Made by a program: the position numbers and the translations under genes
Part shown: positions 43,582 to 51,760 of the stretch, in pieces
Position numbering within the stretch: position 1 is the stretch's first letter
How the letters are laid out: each line of letters starts with the position of its first letter
DNA from: JAZKDW01 sp040387375
GTDB lineage: Bacteria > Pseudomonadota > Gammaproteobacteria > Burkholderiales > Burkholderiaceae_D
Assembly (NCBI GenBank): GCA_040387375.1
Contig: JAZKDW010000015.1
Coordinates: forward strand, 124,001-188,000
Reading direction: 5' to 3'
Length of the DNA stretch: 64,000 nucleotides
The notes under the pieces: generated by a model
The model's input: the letters and a program-made list of their open reading frames with translations, nothing else
Database searches by the model: none
What the model was told of the DNA's origin: nothing

Positions 43582-44640
43582 TCAGAAACAGTCGTTCAAT
43601 TCATTCAGTGTCAGCGGCCGGCTCGACGCTTCGGTAATCAGCAGCGCGCGCAAACTGTCGCGCAGCCAGCTCTCATCCAGCCCGGCGCCGATACATACAA
43701 TGCGCGAGCGGGGATCGGCATCCGGCCATTGCGTTAGAAATGCAGGCGAATGAAATACTTTTCCCACGCCCTGAATCAGCACAAATGGCCGCACATCATC
43801 CATATGCAACAAGCCTTTGCAGCGCAGCAGGCGGTCGCCGAATTTGTGGATCAGCAAATTCCACCAGGCCGACACACCGGCCCATGTCGGCTGCGTGTCG
43901 ATGAAGGTGCTCCACGATCCGATGGCGCTGTCATGCGCCGGCGTGCCGGTCTGGTCGGGAATGGTGAAATAGTTTTGCGTGGTCGATTCGCGCCGGATGT
44001 AGTCGCCGCCTGGCGCCAGCAATTGCAGGCTGCGATCGTAACCGTCGCCATCGAATACCGACAGCGCAGCCTGGCCGGAAACCGACTCGCTGACTTGCGC
44101 GCGGGGATTGATCCGGAATAGCTTCTGCCGCAGCGCGGGCAACCGGGCGTTGTCGGCCAGATCCGTTTTGGTAATGACCAGATGTTCGGCAACGCTGGCC
44201 TGGCGCCGTGATTCCTGATGCTGCTCCAGTTGTGCCGCGCCTTGCACCGCATCGACGGTCGTAATGACTTGCCCAAGGCGGAAATCCGGCGTCAGCGTGC
44301 GGTCACCCAGCAGCGCATGCAAAATAGGCAGAGGGTCGGCCAGCCCGGTGGTTTCTATAACTACCCGGCGCAGCGGCGGGCGTCCCATCCGGGCCGTCAG
44401 ATTTTTAATTTCCAGCAGCGTTTCACGCAGAGAGTGGGTAACGGTGCAGCACAAACATCCGGAATCCAGGAGATAAACGTCTTCGGAGACTTCCTTGTAC
44501 AGCAGCTGATCCAGTCCGATCGTCCCGAATTCATTCACGATCACCGCGGTGTCGGCGCCGGCTTCCAGTCGCAGGAAGGCGTTCAGGAGCGTGGTTTTTC
44601 CACTTCCCAAAAATCCGGTGAGCAAATCGCATGTAATCAT
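43582..44640 (-). CDS. CobW/COG0523-family GTPase, putative metallochaperone
   Basis: This 352-residue G3E GTPase has Walker A GFLGSGKTT (residues 9-17), the metal-binding GCLCC motif (Cys62, Cys64, Cys65), VVIETTGLADP and TKTDLAD base recognition. The C-terminal CobW_C domain holds the HMDDVRPF segment. Such proteins insert metals into partner enzymes. Its place 10 nt before the metal-dependent amidohydrolase suggests it loads that enzyme (inference). It is the first gene of the minus-strand cluster, facing the IclR gene. Confidence 0.9.
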   Translation of the reverse strand: MITCDLLTGFLGSGKTTLLNAFLRLEAGADTAVIVNEFGTIGLDQLLYKEVSEDVYLLDSGCLCCTVTHSLRETLLEIKNLTARMGRPPLRRVVIETTGLADPLPILHALLGDRTLTPDFRLGQVITTVDAVQGAAQLEQHQESRRQASVAEHLVITKTDLADNARLPALRQKLFRINPRAQVSESVSGQAALSVFDGDGYDRSLQLLAPGGDYIRRESTTQNYFTIPDQTGTPAHDSAIGSWSTFIDTQPTWAGVSAWWNLLIHKFGDRLLRCKGLLHMDDVRPFVLIQGVGKVFHSPAFLTQWPDADPRSRIVCIGAGLDESWLRDSLRALLITEASSRPLTLNELNDCF

Positions 44641-44695
44641 GTTCTTGATCTTGGCTTCAACTCGAACGGATGAATGTTTACGGAATAAACAACGG

Positions 44696-44790
44696 TTTTG
44701 TTACGACAGGCGAAATTCTTTCTCGGTTGAAATAATATCATATACTTTCGTAACGTCAAGCAATATCATATTCCTTCTGGCGTAACAAAA
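44696..44790. promoter_or_regulatory. Repeat-rich control region between CobW-type GTPase and IclR genes
   Basis: TTTTGTTACGACAG (44696-44709) and CTGGCGTAACAAAA (44777-44790) form a 14-bp inverted repeat with one mismatch. Inside it AATATCATAT occurs at 44734-44743 and 44762-44771, and CGTAAC occurs at 44749-44754 and 44781-44786. The stretch is AT-rich, unlike the genes, and is a likely promoter/operator region for the cluster, possibly bound by the IclR regulator. Confidence 0.45.
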
Positions 44791-44825
44791 TGGTGCAATT
44801 AGGTGGTGCATAAGTAAAATGGACT

Positions 44826-44985
44826 AAGTACCCACGCGGAATAAATTGGGAGATGGATGTGGTCCTGACCGAGGGCGATGCAAGGCGCCCGGGCCGCCGC
44901 AGTGCTAGCACTGCAAGGGCCGGGCAACGCCGCAGCGCGCCGGTCAGGGCCGCAGACACTCACAATTTATTTCGCGTGGGTGCTT
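44826..44985. repeat. 160-bp dispersed repeat, copy 2 (inverted relative to copy 1)
   Basis: The reverse complement of this segment aligns with 183-342 over the full 160 bp with scattered substitutions. It starts AAGTACCCACGCGGAATAAA and ends with the inverted counterpart ATTTCGCGTGGGTGCTT. A perfect TATAAT (44985-44990) begins at its right edge, towards the IclR gene. It separates the control region above from the IclR start. Confidence 0.85.
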
Positions 44986-45055
44986 ATAATCTGTTCCGGC
45001 TGCAAAGAGCGGAGAGACTATCAATCCGGATTTCCAGACCTGCACAGCAAGTGAA

Positions 45056-45922
45056 ATGTCCAAACTCATGAATGAAATAATCAAAATGCCATCCGAGTCG
45101 AAGCCGCACAAAAATGGGGCAAGCGCTGATGAGCGCAAGCCGAATTCAGTGGAAGCAATCAAGGTCGCGATCCGCATCCTGGATGAAATGGCGCTGGCAC
45201 GGCGTGCGATGCGCATTACGGAACTGGCGGATGCGCTGGGGGAAACCAAACCGCGGATACACCGGCATCTGGCCACGCTGAAGGAAATGGGCATCGTCGA
45301 ACAGGAACAGTCGACCGAACGTTATCGTCTCGGCTGGCGCCTGTTCCAGTTGGGGGAAGCGGCCGGCGCGCAATTCGACCTGAAATACCGCGCCGAACCT
45401 TATCTGATCAAGTTGCGCGACGAGCTGAAACAGACTGCGGTGCTGGCGATTCCCATCAACGGGCAACCGGTCGTCATCGCCACGTCGGACAATATTTACG
45501 CAAGAATTTGTATATCCGTGAAGCCGGGCAACCGCCCGTTGCCGCATTGCTCCGCGTTCGGGCGTTTGATGCTGGCCTATTCATCCGAGGAGTTACAGCA
45601 GAAGCTGCTGTGCGAGGAACTGCTGGCGGAAACAGAAAACTCCCTGATCGATCGGCAGGCTGTGCTTGACCGGTTGCCGCTTGTCCGCCAGCGATTTTAC
45701 GAGTACGCCGAGAGCGAAATGATGGTGGGCATTAACACGATCGTCACCCCGATTTTTCGCGATAACGATGTGCTGGCAGGAGCGATCGGCATTGTCGGTT
45801 CAGTACAGGACATTCCCAACCCGCCCCATCCGCACCAGATCGCGTTGCTGCAGCAGTATTCCGAGGAGTTGTCGATTCAGCTCAACAGCAATGCGTATCA
45901 CAAGATGCGGCTGCAAAAATGA
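45056..45922 (+). CDS. IclR-family transcriptional regulator
   Basis: This 288-residue regulator has a winged helix (about residues 33-92: SVEAIKVAIRILDEMALA, MRITELADALGETKPRIHRHLATL) and a C-terminal effector domain with SAFGRLMLAYSSEEL and GINTIVTPIF. It is divergent from the amidohydrolase/ABC/MmgE cluster and probably regulates it. Several in-frame ATGs exist near the start (45056, 45068, 45086), so the N-terminus is uncertain. It converges on ampG. Confidence 0.9.
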   Translation: MSKLMNEIIKMPSESKPHKNGASADERKPNSVEAIKVAIRILDEMALARRAMRITELADALGETKPRIHRHLATLKEMGIVEQEQSTERYRLGWRLFQLGEAAGAQFDLKYRAEPYLIKLRDELKQTAVLAIPINGQPVVIATSDNIYARICISVKPGNRPLPHCSAFGRLMLAYSSEELQQKLLCEELLAETENSLIDRQAVLDRLPLVRQRFYEYAESEMMVGINTIVTPIFRDNDVLAGAIGIVGSVQDIPNPPHPHQIALLQQYSEELSIQLNSNAYHKMRLQK

Positions 45923-45940
45923 ATGTGGCTCGCAAGAGCC

Positions 45941-47176
45941 TTATTTCTCATTCCACGGCGCGATCTTCGGCAACAACAGCATGCCGGGCAGCGCCAGGAT
46001 GAAACACAGGATGAAAAAAATGAACCAGCCGGTTTCCGCAACGATGAAGCCGACTGACGAATTGATGAAGGTGCGCGGCACGGCGGCGAGACTGGTAAAC
46101 AGCGCAAATTGCGTCGCCGTATAACGCGGGTCGGTGGTTTTGGCGATGTAGGAGACAAAAGCCGCAGTGCCCAGCCCGACGCCAAAGGCCTCAAATCCGA
46201 TCACCGCCGCCAGCAGGAAGGTGTTGGCGCCCGCCTCCGCGAGCCAGGCAAAACCCAGGATGGCAACCGCCTGCACGACACCGAATATCCACAAGCCGCG
46301 ATTGATCCCGATCTTCACCATCCAGACCCCGCCGATAATGCCGCCGGCGATGCTGGCCCAAAAACCGGTGGTCTTGGCGACCGCGCCAATCTGCGTCATC
46401 GAGAAACCCAGATCGATATAGAACTTGGTGGCGAGCGCGGTCGCCATGCTGTCGCCAAGCTTGTAGAGGAAGATGAAGCTGAGCACCAGCAGCGCCTTTT
46501 TCCAGCCGTCGCGTGCAATGAACTCACGAAATGGCAAGACGACCGCATCACGCATGTTTTTCGGTGGTGTGCCGTAGACCTTGGGTTCATTGATGACAAA
46601 AGTACAGATCAGGCCCGGCAGCATGAAGGCAGCCGTAATCCAGAATACCGGCTGCCACGCCATCAGGTCGGCCAGGATCAGCGACAGCGCGCCCGGCACC
46701 ATGCCGGCCGCCTTGTAGGCATTGACGTGAATCGCGCTGCCCAGTCCCTGCTCGTTATCCGGCAGGATCTCGCGCCGGTAGGCATCGAGCACGATATCCT
46801 GGCTGGCCGATAAAAACGCCACCGCCGAAGCCATCACCGCGATCATCGGAATCTGCGTCAGCGGGTCGAGCATGCCCATGGCGCCAATCGAGAGAAACAG
46901 CAGGCCCTGTGTCAATGCCATCCAGCCGCGCCGGCGTCCGAGCGAACCGAAACTGTAGCGGTCCATCAGCGGCGACCACAAAAATTTCCAGGTATAGGGG
47001 AACATCACCAGCGCAAACAGCCCCAGCGCCTTGACGTTCAGCCCCGATTTGGCCAGCCATGCCTGCAGCAGGCTGAGCAGGATGAAGAGCGGCAGTCCCG
47101 AGCTGAAGCCGAGGAATACGCAGATCAGCATGCGGCGGTTCAGGTAGCTTTTCCATGTTGGTGCGGTGCTGGTCAT
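45941..47176 (-). CDS. ampG: AmpG-family muropeptide MFS transporter
   Basis: This 411-residue permease of the major facilitator superfamily starts with LNRRMLICVFLGFSSGLPLFILLSLLQAWL and carries the AmpG-type loop MDRYSFGSLGRRRGWMALTQ and SASQDIVLDAYRREIL. It imports anhydro-muropeptides from the periplasm for peptidoglycan recycling. About 12 hydrophobic segments are seen. It lies 21 nt after metW on the same strand and may be co-transcribed. Confidence 0.9.
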   Translation of the reverse strand: MTSTAPTWKSYLNRRMLICVFLGFSSGLPLFILLSLLQAWLAKSGLNVKALGLFALVMFPYTWKFLWSPLMDRYSFGSLGRRRGWMALTQGLLFLSIGAMGMLDPLTQIPMIAVMASAVAFLSASQDIVLDAYRREILPDNEQGLGSAIHVNAYKAAGMVPGALSLILADLMAWQPVFWITAAFMLPGLICTFVINEPKVYGTPPKNMRDAVVLPFREFIARDGWKKALLVLSFIFLYKLGDSMATALATKFYIDLGFSMTQIGAVAKTTGFWASIAGGIIGGVWMVKIGINRGLWIFGVVQAVAILGFAWLAEAGANTFLLAAVIGFEAFGVGLGTAAFVSYIAKTTDPRYTATQFALFTSLAAVPRTFINSSVGFIVAETGWFIFFILCFILALPGMLLLPKIAPWNEK

Positions 47177-47197
47177 TGGATGATGGCGTCGGTTGGG

Positions 47198-47803
47198 TTA
47201 TTTTTTCTTGAGCCGAAAGACCGCAAGGCTGCCGCGCCAGTTTGGCAATAATGAAACAGGCGCGCCGTCGTCTTTCAGTGCGACGCATTCGAGCACTTCG
47301 AGCCCGACCTCGTTGGCAAGTTCCTTGAAATCCTCGATCGTCGCGCAACGCAGGTTGGGCGTGTCGTACCATTCATAGGGCAGGGTTTTCGATACCGGCA
47401 TGCGGCCGCCCAGCAGCGCCACGCGGTGCGGCCAATACGCGAAGTTTGGAAACGACACGATCGCTTCACGGCCGACGCGCGTGATGTCGCGCAAGATGCC
47501 TTCTACATTTTTTGTCATCTGCAGCGCGGACAGGCACAGCACGGTATCGAAGGCATTGTCGGCGAAGATCGCCAGACCCGCTTCCAGATCCTGCTGGATC
47601 ACCGACACGCCGCGCTCGACGCAGGCGGGAATCTTGTCGTCATCGATCTCGACGCCGTAGCCGATGCACTGTTTGTCGGACTGCAGGTAGTCGAGCATGA
47701 CACCGTCGCCGCAGCCCAGATCCAGCACATGCGATCCGGCGCTGACCCAGTGCGCGATGAAAGCGAGGTCGGGACGCAAGCCGCTGAGTTCGTTAAAAGT
47801 CAT
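47198..47803 (-). CDS. metW: Methionine biosynthesis protein MetW
   Basis: This 201-residue protein of the methyltransferase fold has HVLDLGCGDGVMLDYLQ as motif I and FPNFAYWPHRVALLGGRMPVSKTLPYEWYDTPN, the MetW signature. MetW associates with MetX and is needed for methionine synthesis in many proteobacteria. ATG 47803 overlaps the metX stop by ATGA, the standard metX-metW arrangement. Confidence 0.95.
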   Translation of the reverse strand: MTFNELSGLRPDLAFIAHWVSAGSHVLDLGCGDGVMLDYLQSDKQCIGYGVEIDDDKIPACVERGVSVIQQDLEAGLAIFADNAFDTVLCLSALQMTKNVEGILRDITRVGREAIVSFPNFAYWPHRVALLGGRMPVSKTLPYEWYDTPNLRCATIEDFKELANEVGLEVLECVALKDDGAPVSLLPNWRGSLAVFRLKKK

Positions 47804-48945
47804 GCGCGCACCTTGCCGATCTCTTTCCATACATTGTCGTAATAGGCGCGCACCACGTTGAGATAACGCTCGTCCTCGAGCAGGAAAGCATCATGCCCGT
47901 GCGGCGCATCGATTTCGGCATAGGTGACCTTGCGCTTGTTGTTGACCAGCGCCTTGACCATTTCGCGGCTGCGCTCGGGGGCAAAACGCCAGTCGGTGGT
48001 GAACGACACCAGCAGGAATTGCGCCTGTGTATTGGCCATCGCCCGGGTCAGGTCGCCGCCGAATGCACGCGCCGGATCGAAATAATCCAGCGCCTTGGTA
48101 ATCAGCAGATACGTGTTGGCATCGAAATAGGCGGAAAATTTGTCGCCCTGATAGCGCAGGTACGATTCGATCTCGAAGTCGATGCCGAAGCCAAACTGGT
48201 ATTCGCCGGCGCGCAAGTCGCGGCCGAATTTTTCCGCCATGTCGTCATCGGACAGATAGGTGATGTGGCCCACCATGCGCGCTACGCGCAAGCCGTTTTT
48301 CGGCACCACGCCATGCGCATAAAAATCGCCGCCGTGGAAATCGGGGTCGGTCAGGATGGCCTGGCGGGCGACATCGTTGAAGGCGATATTCTGCGCCGAC
48401 AGCTTGGGAGTGGAGGCAATGATCACGCAATGCCGTATCCGCTCGGGAAACAGCATCGACCACGCCATCGCCTGCATGCCGCCCAGCGAGCCGCCCATCA
48501 CCGCCGCAAATTGCCGGATGCCGAGCGCGTCGGCCAGCCGCGCCTGCGCCTGCACCCAGTCTTCGACGGTCACCACCGGGAACGACGCCCCATAGGGTTT
48601 GCCGCTGGCGGCGTCGATATGCATCGGTCCGGTCGAGCCGAAACACGAGCCGAGATTGTTGACGCCGATGACAAAAAACCGGTCGGTATCGACCGGCTTG
48701 CCGGGACCGACCATGTTGTCCCACCAGCCGAGGTCGGCGCTGCCGTCCTCGGCAGCGTAAATACCGGCGACATGGTGCGACGCGTTCAACGCATGGCACA
48801 CCAGGACCGCGTTCGAACGATCGGCATTCAGTTCGCCGTAGGTTTCGTACATCAGCGTGTAATCGGCAATCGACGCGCCGCTCTGCAAAGGCAGCGGCGT
48901 GGAGAATTCCATCGTTTGCGGTGACACGATTCCAATTGATTTCAT
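47800..48945 (-). CDS. metX: Homoserine O-acyltransferase MetX
   Basis: This 381-residue alpha/beta-hydrolase enzyme acylates homoserine as the first committed step of methionine synthesis. The nucleophile is in GGSLGGMQAMAW and the catalytic histidine in PHGHDAFLLE. MetX proteins of betaproteobacteria may use succinyl- or acetyl-CoA; the sequence was not resolved to one. AGGAAA precedes the ATG. Its leader carries a probable SAM-II riboswitch and a terminator, so expression should fall when S-adenosylmethionine is high. Confidence 0.95.
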   Translation of the reverse strand: MKSIGIVSPQTMEFSTPLPLQSGASIADYTLMYETYGELNADRSNAVLVCHALNASHHVAGIYAAEDGSADLGWWDNMVGPGKPVDTDRFFVIGVNNLGSCFGSTGPMHIDAASGKPYGASFPVVTVEDWVQAQARLADALGIRQFAAVMGGSLGGMQAMAWSMLFPERIRHCVIIASTPKLSAQNIAFNDVARQAILTDPDFHGGDFYAHGVVPKNGLRVARMVGHITYLSDDDMAEKFGRDLRAGEYQFGFGIDFEIESYLRYQGDKFSAYFDANTYLLITKALDYFDPARAFGGDLTRAMANTQAQFLLVSFTTDWRFAPERSREMVKALVNNKRKVTYAEIDAPHGHDAFLLEDERYLNVVRAYYDNVWKEIGKVRA

Positions 48946-48991
48946 GTTTTCCTGATCCGCCGGCGCCGGCGTAACGCTCTGGCGCCAAAAT

Positions 48992-49025
48992 AAAAAAAGC
49001 CCGACAGCACGCGGCTCATCGGGCT
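48992..49025 (-). terminator. Intrinsic terminator in the metX leader
   Basis: On the minus strand AGCCCGA (49025-49019) pairs with TCGGGCT (49004-48998), followed by a T-tract to 48992. It lies between the probable SAM-II aptamer and metX. It could be the switch terminator or mark the end of the pts transcript. The loop contains AGCCGC (49016-49011), complementary to GCGGCT in the aptamer tail (49061-49056). Confidence 0.8.
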
Positions 49026-49050
49026 AAATTCCAGGCTTGTCTTTTAGCTC

Positions 49051-49137
49051 GCTTTAGCCGCATTTATGTGGGAACAAGCCCATGCGCCCGCAAGCTGAGG
49101 TTGAGGAAAAATCCACTCAACCGGTCAAATCGGCGCA
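49051..49137 (-). ncRNA. Probable SAM-II (SAM-alpha) riboswitch upstream of metX
   Basis: On the minus strand TGCGCC (49137-49132) pairs with GGCGCA (49088-49083) as P1. The loop begins with the conserved GATTTGACCGG, includes an extra hairpin GGTTGAG/CTCAACC (49122-49116 and 49105-49099), and ends with GCTTGC. The 3-prime part ATAAATGCGGCTAAA (about 49067-49053) matches the SAM-II pseudoknot strand. Gene context (methionine synthesis) fits. The extra hairpins in L1 and after P1 differ from the minimal SAM-II, and the call is by eye. Confidence 0.72.
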
Positions 49138-49187
49138 GTGCTGTAAGAATAGCGAAGTCGGGGGCTGCCGTCAAACCGTGCGAACCA

Positions 49188-50939
49188 TCACATCACCCGC
49201 AAACGTTCGACGCCCTCGACGATGGCCGATGGTTCGCAGCTGCGCATGATCTTCCTGGTTTGCGGCACCAGGGTCGTCAGGTCGCTGTTCAGGACTTCCT
49301 GCTTGACTGACAATATTTGTGCGGGATGCATCGAAAATTCGCGTAGCCCCATCCCAAGCAACAAGCGGGTCAGCTTGGTATCGCCAGCCATTTCACCGCA
49401 GACCGACACCGGTACGCCAGCCTTGGCGCCTATGCTGATCGTGCTCGACAGCAGGTACAGGATTGCCGGATGCAAGGGATTGTACAAATGTGCAACCTCA
49501 TGGTCGACGCGGTCAATCGCCAGCGTGTACTGGATCAGGTCATTGGTGCCGATTGACAAAAAATCCATGCGTTTGATGAACAAGGGCAAGGTCAGCGCCG
49601 CCGCCGGAATCTCGATCATTGCTCCGATCTTGATCAGTGGATCGAATTTTTTGTTTGCGTCGCGCAATTGCGCCTTCGCCTGCTCGATCATGCCGAGGGT
49701 CTGGTCGATCTCAAACGCATGCGCCAGCATCGGGATCAGCAGTTTGATCGGGCCGTAAGCCGATGCCCGCAAGATCGCGCGCAACTGGGCGAGGAACATT
49801 TGCGGCTCGGCCAGGCAATAGCGGATCGCGCGCAAACCGAGGGCTGGATTGAGTGCGGTTTCTTCAGCCTTGTCGAGCGGCTTGTCGGCACCGATATCGA
49901 GCGTACGGATCGTGACCGGACGGCCTTTCATGGCAACGACGGCCTTGCGATACGACTCGAACTGTTCATCTTCGGACGGCAAGCGGTTGGCATAACCGTT
50001 GCGGCCCATGAACAGGAATTCGGAGCGGAACAGTCCGACGCCCATGGCGCCCGCATCCAGTGCCGCGGCACAGTCTTCCGGCAGCTCGATATTGGCCAGC
50101 AGCGTGATGCCGGTGCCGTCGAGCGTGACTGCCGGCCGCTTTTTCAGCTTGCCCAGCTTCTTGCGCTCGCGCAGCAGGTCGGCCTGCCGTTCGCGGTATT
50201 GCTCCAGTATCACTGGCGTCGGGTCGACAATCACGACGCCGGCATCACCGTCGATAATGACCCAGTCATCCTGCGCAATCAGCGCCGATGCGTTGTACAT
50301 GCCGACCGCGGCCGGAATATCGAGACTGCGGGCGACGATCGCGGTGTGTGAGTTCTGCCCGCCCAGATCGGTGACAAAACCGCCAAACGCACGGTCCCTG
50401 AACTGCAGCATGTCGGCTGGCGAAATATCATGCGCCACCACGATCATGTGTGCGGTCGATTGCTCGGCATCCCTTAATCGGGAAAGCGTGCTGGCGCTGC
50501 CGGTCAGCACTTTCAATACCCGTTCACCGACCTGCTGGATGTCGTGCTTGCGCTCGCGCAGATACGCGTCCTCGATCTCGTCGAATTGCGCCGACAATTC
50601 GTCGATCTGCGTGACCAGCGCCCATTCGGCGTTGTAATGCCGGTTGCGAATGATGTCGAGCGGCACCTCGGCGATCATCGGATCGGACAAAATCAGTGCA
50701 TGCACGTCGATGAAGGCGCCCAGTTCGGCTGGCGAATCCTTGGGCAGGTCCTCCCAGATGGTCTGCAATTCCCGATGGACGGTGCTTATCGCATTTTGCA
50801 GGCGCTGTACTTCGGCTTCGACCTCGTCTTCCGGAATCAGGTAATGCTTGACGTCGAGCGCGGCCGACGCAAGCAGGTGCGCGCGGCCAATCGCAATACC
50901 GCGCGAAACAGGAATGCCGTGGAGCGTGAAAGAAGCCAT
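49188..50939 (-). CDS. ptsI: Phosphoenolpyruvate-protein phosphotransferase (EI)
   Basis: This 583-residue enzyme I takes phosphate from PEP and passes it to HPr. The phosphorylated residue is His198 in GGQNSHTAIVARS; the PEP-binding barrel has LFRSEFLFMGR, RTLDIGADKPL, FLSIGTNDLIQY and the SVCGEMAGD cysteine loop. It follows ptsH by 39 nt. No sugar-specific EIIBC is in the window, so the system may be regulatory or serve permeases encoded elsewhere. Confidence 0.96.
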   Translation of the reverse strand: MASFTLHGIPVSRGIAIGRAHLLASAALDVKHYLIPEDEVEAEVQRLQNAISTVHRELQTIWEDLPKDSPAELGAFIDVHALILSDPMIAEVPLDIIRNRHYNAEWALVTQIDELSAQFDEIEDAYLRERKHDIQQVGERVLKVLTGSASTLSRLRDAEQSTAHMIVVAHDISPADMLQFRDRAFGGFVTDLGGQNSHTAIVARSLDIPAAVGMYNASALIAQDDWVIIDGDAGVVIVDPTPVILEQYRERQADLLRERKKLGKLKKRPAVTLDGTGITLLANIELPEDCAAALDAGAMGVGLFRSEFLFMGRNGYANRLPSEDEQFESYRKAVVAMKGRPVTIRTLDIGADKPLDKAEETALNPALGLRAIRYCLAEPQMFLAQLRAILRASAYGPIKLLIPMLAHAFEIDQTLGMIEQAKAQLRDANKKFDPLIKIGAMIEIPAAALTLPLFIKRMDFLSIGTNDLIQYTLAIDRVDHEVAHLYNPLHPAILYLLSSTISIGAKAGVPVSVCGEMAGDTKLTRLLLGMGLREFSMHPAQILSVKQEVLNSDLTTLVPQTRKIMRSCEPSAIVEGVERLRVM

Positions 50940-50978
50940 CGGTGTGTCAGTTCGTGTAAAAAAATGCGTGGATTTTTT

Positions 50979-51248
50979 TTATTCGCTTTCGCCAAACTTA
51001 GTCTGAATCAGCTTGAGCAGCGCGTCAAAACATTCTTTCTCATCGACGCCATCCGCTTCCAGCGTGACGACCGCGCCTTTACCCGCGGCAAGCATCATCA
51101 CTCCCATGATTGACTTGGCATTGACCCGCCGCTTGTTCCGTGTCATCCACACTTCACTCTTGAATTTTGCCGCGAGCTGCGTCAGCTTGGCCGATGCACG
51201 CGCATGCAGACCAAGTTTATTGATGATTTCAACTTCTTGCTGGATCAT
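50979..51248 (-). CDS. ptsH: Phosphocarrier protein HPr
   Basis: This 89-residue HPr has the phosphorylation site His15 (NKLGLHARASAKL) and the regulatory Ser46 in NAKSIMGVMMLAA. It carries phosphate from EI to EIIA proteins. The gene lies 13 nt after the EIIA gene and before ptsI. Confidence 0.96.
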   Translation of the reverse strand: MIQQEVEIINKLGLHARASAKLTQLAAKFKSEVWMTRNKRRVNAKSIMGVMMLAAGKGAVVTLEADGVDEKECFDALLKLIQTKFGESE

Positions 51249-51261
51249 TTTTATTTATCTT

Positions 51262-51666
51262 TTAATTGGAAAGACGGACCCGGTTATCAACCCGGACAGC
51301 ACCGCTCTGGCCACCCGAAAGCGCCATTTCAACCACCACATCCAGCGTATCCTGCCGATAGGTCAGCGCGCGCAGCAACATCGGCAAACTGATACCGGCG
51401 ATCACTTCAATATGTCCTGGGTCGCATAGCGGCAAAGTGCAATTGGACGGCGTTCCGCCCATGACATCGGTGATCACCAGCACACCATCGCCATTGTCGA
51501 GGCGCGCGATGGCTGCTTTGGCAAGCGCCCTGACTTCCGCCGGGTCCTGGTCGGCCAGCACGTCAATCGCCTCGAGCCGCTCGGGCCGCGCGCGAAATAC
51601 ATGCGTGGCCGCGTCGATGAAGGCGTGGCCAAGCGGGGCATGCGTCAAAAGCAGGATACCAACCAT
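51262..51666 (-). CDS. PTS EIIA component, mannose family
   Basis: This 134-residue protein is a mannose-type EIIA domain with the active His9 in ILLLTHAPLG and the DVMGGTPSNCTL loop. In betaproteobacteria this gene is regularly next to ptsH-ptsI without EIIB/EIIC and is thought to act in regulation. It lies 94 nt after gshB. Confidence 0.9.
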   Translation of the reverse strand: MVGILLLTHAPLGHAFIDAATHVFRARPERLEAIDVLADQDPAEVRALAKAAIARLDNGDGVLVITDVMGGTPSNCTLPLCDPGHIEVIAGISLPMLLRALTYRQDTLDVVVEMALSGGQSGAVRVDNRVRLSN

Positions 51667-51760
51667 ATTTTTCGTCTACTGCAGGGAGTCAGGCAACTTG
51701 CGAAAACGCCAATCCGGCGTCAACCCGGATATTTATATCACGCAAAACGGGGTTTTACGG

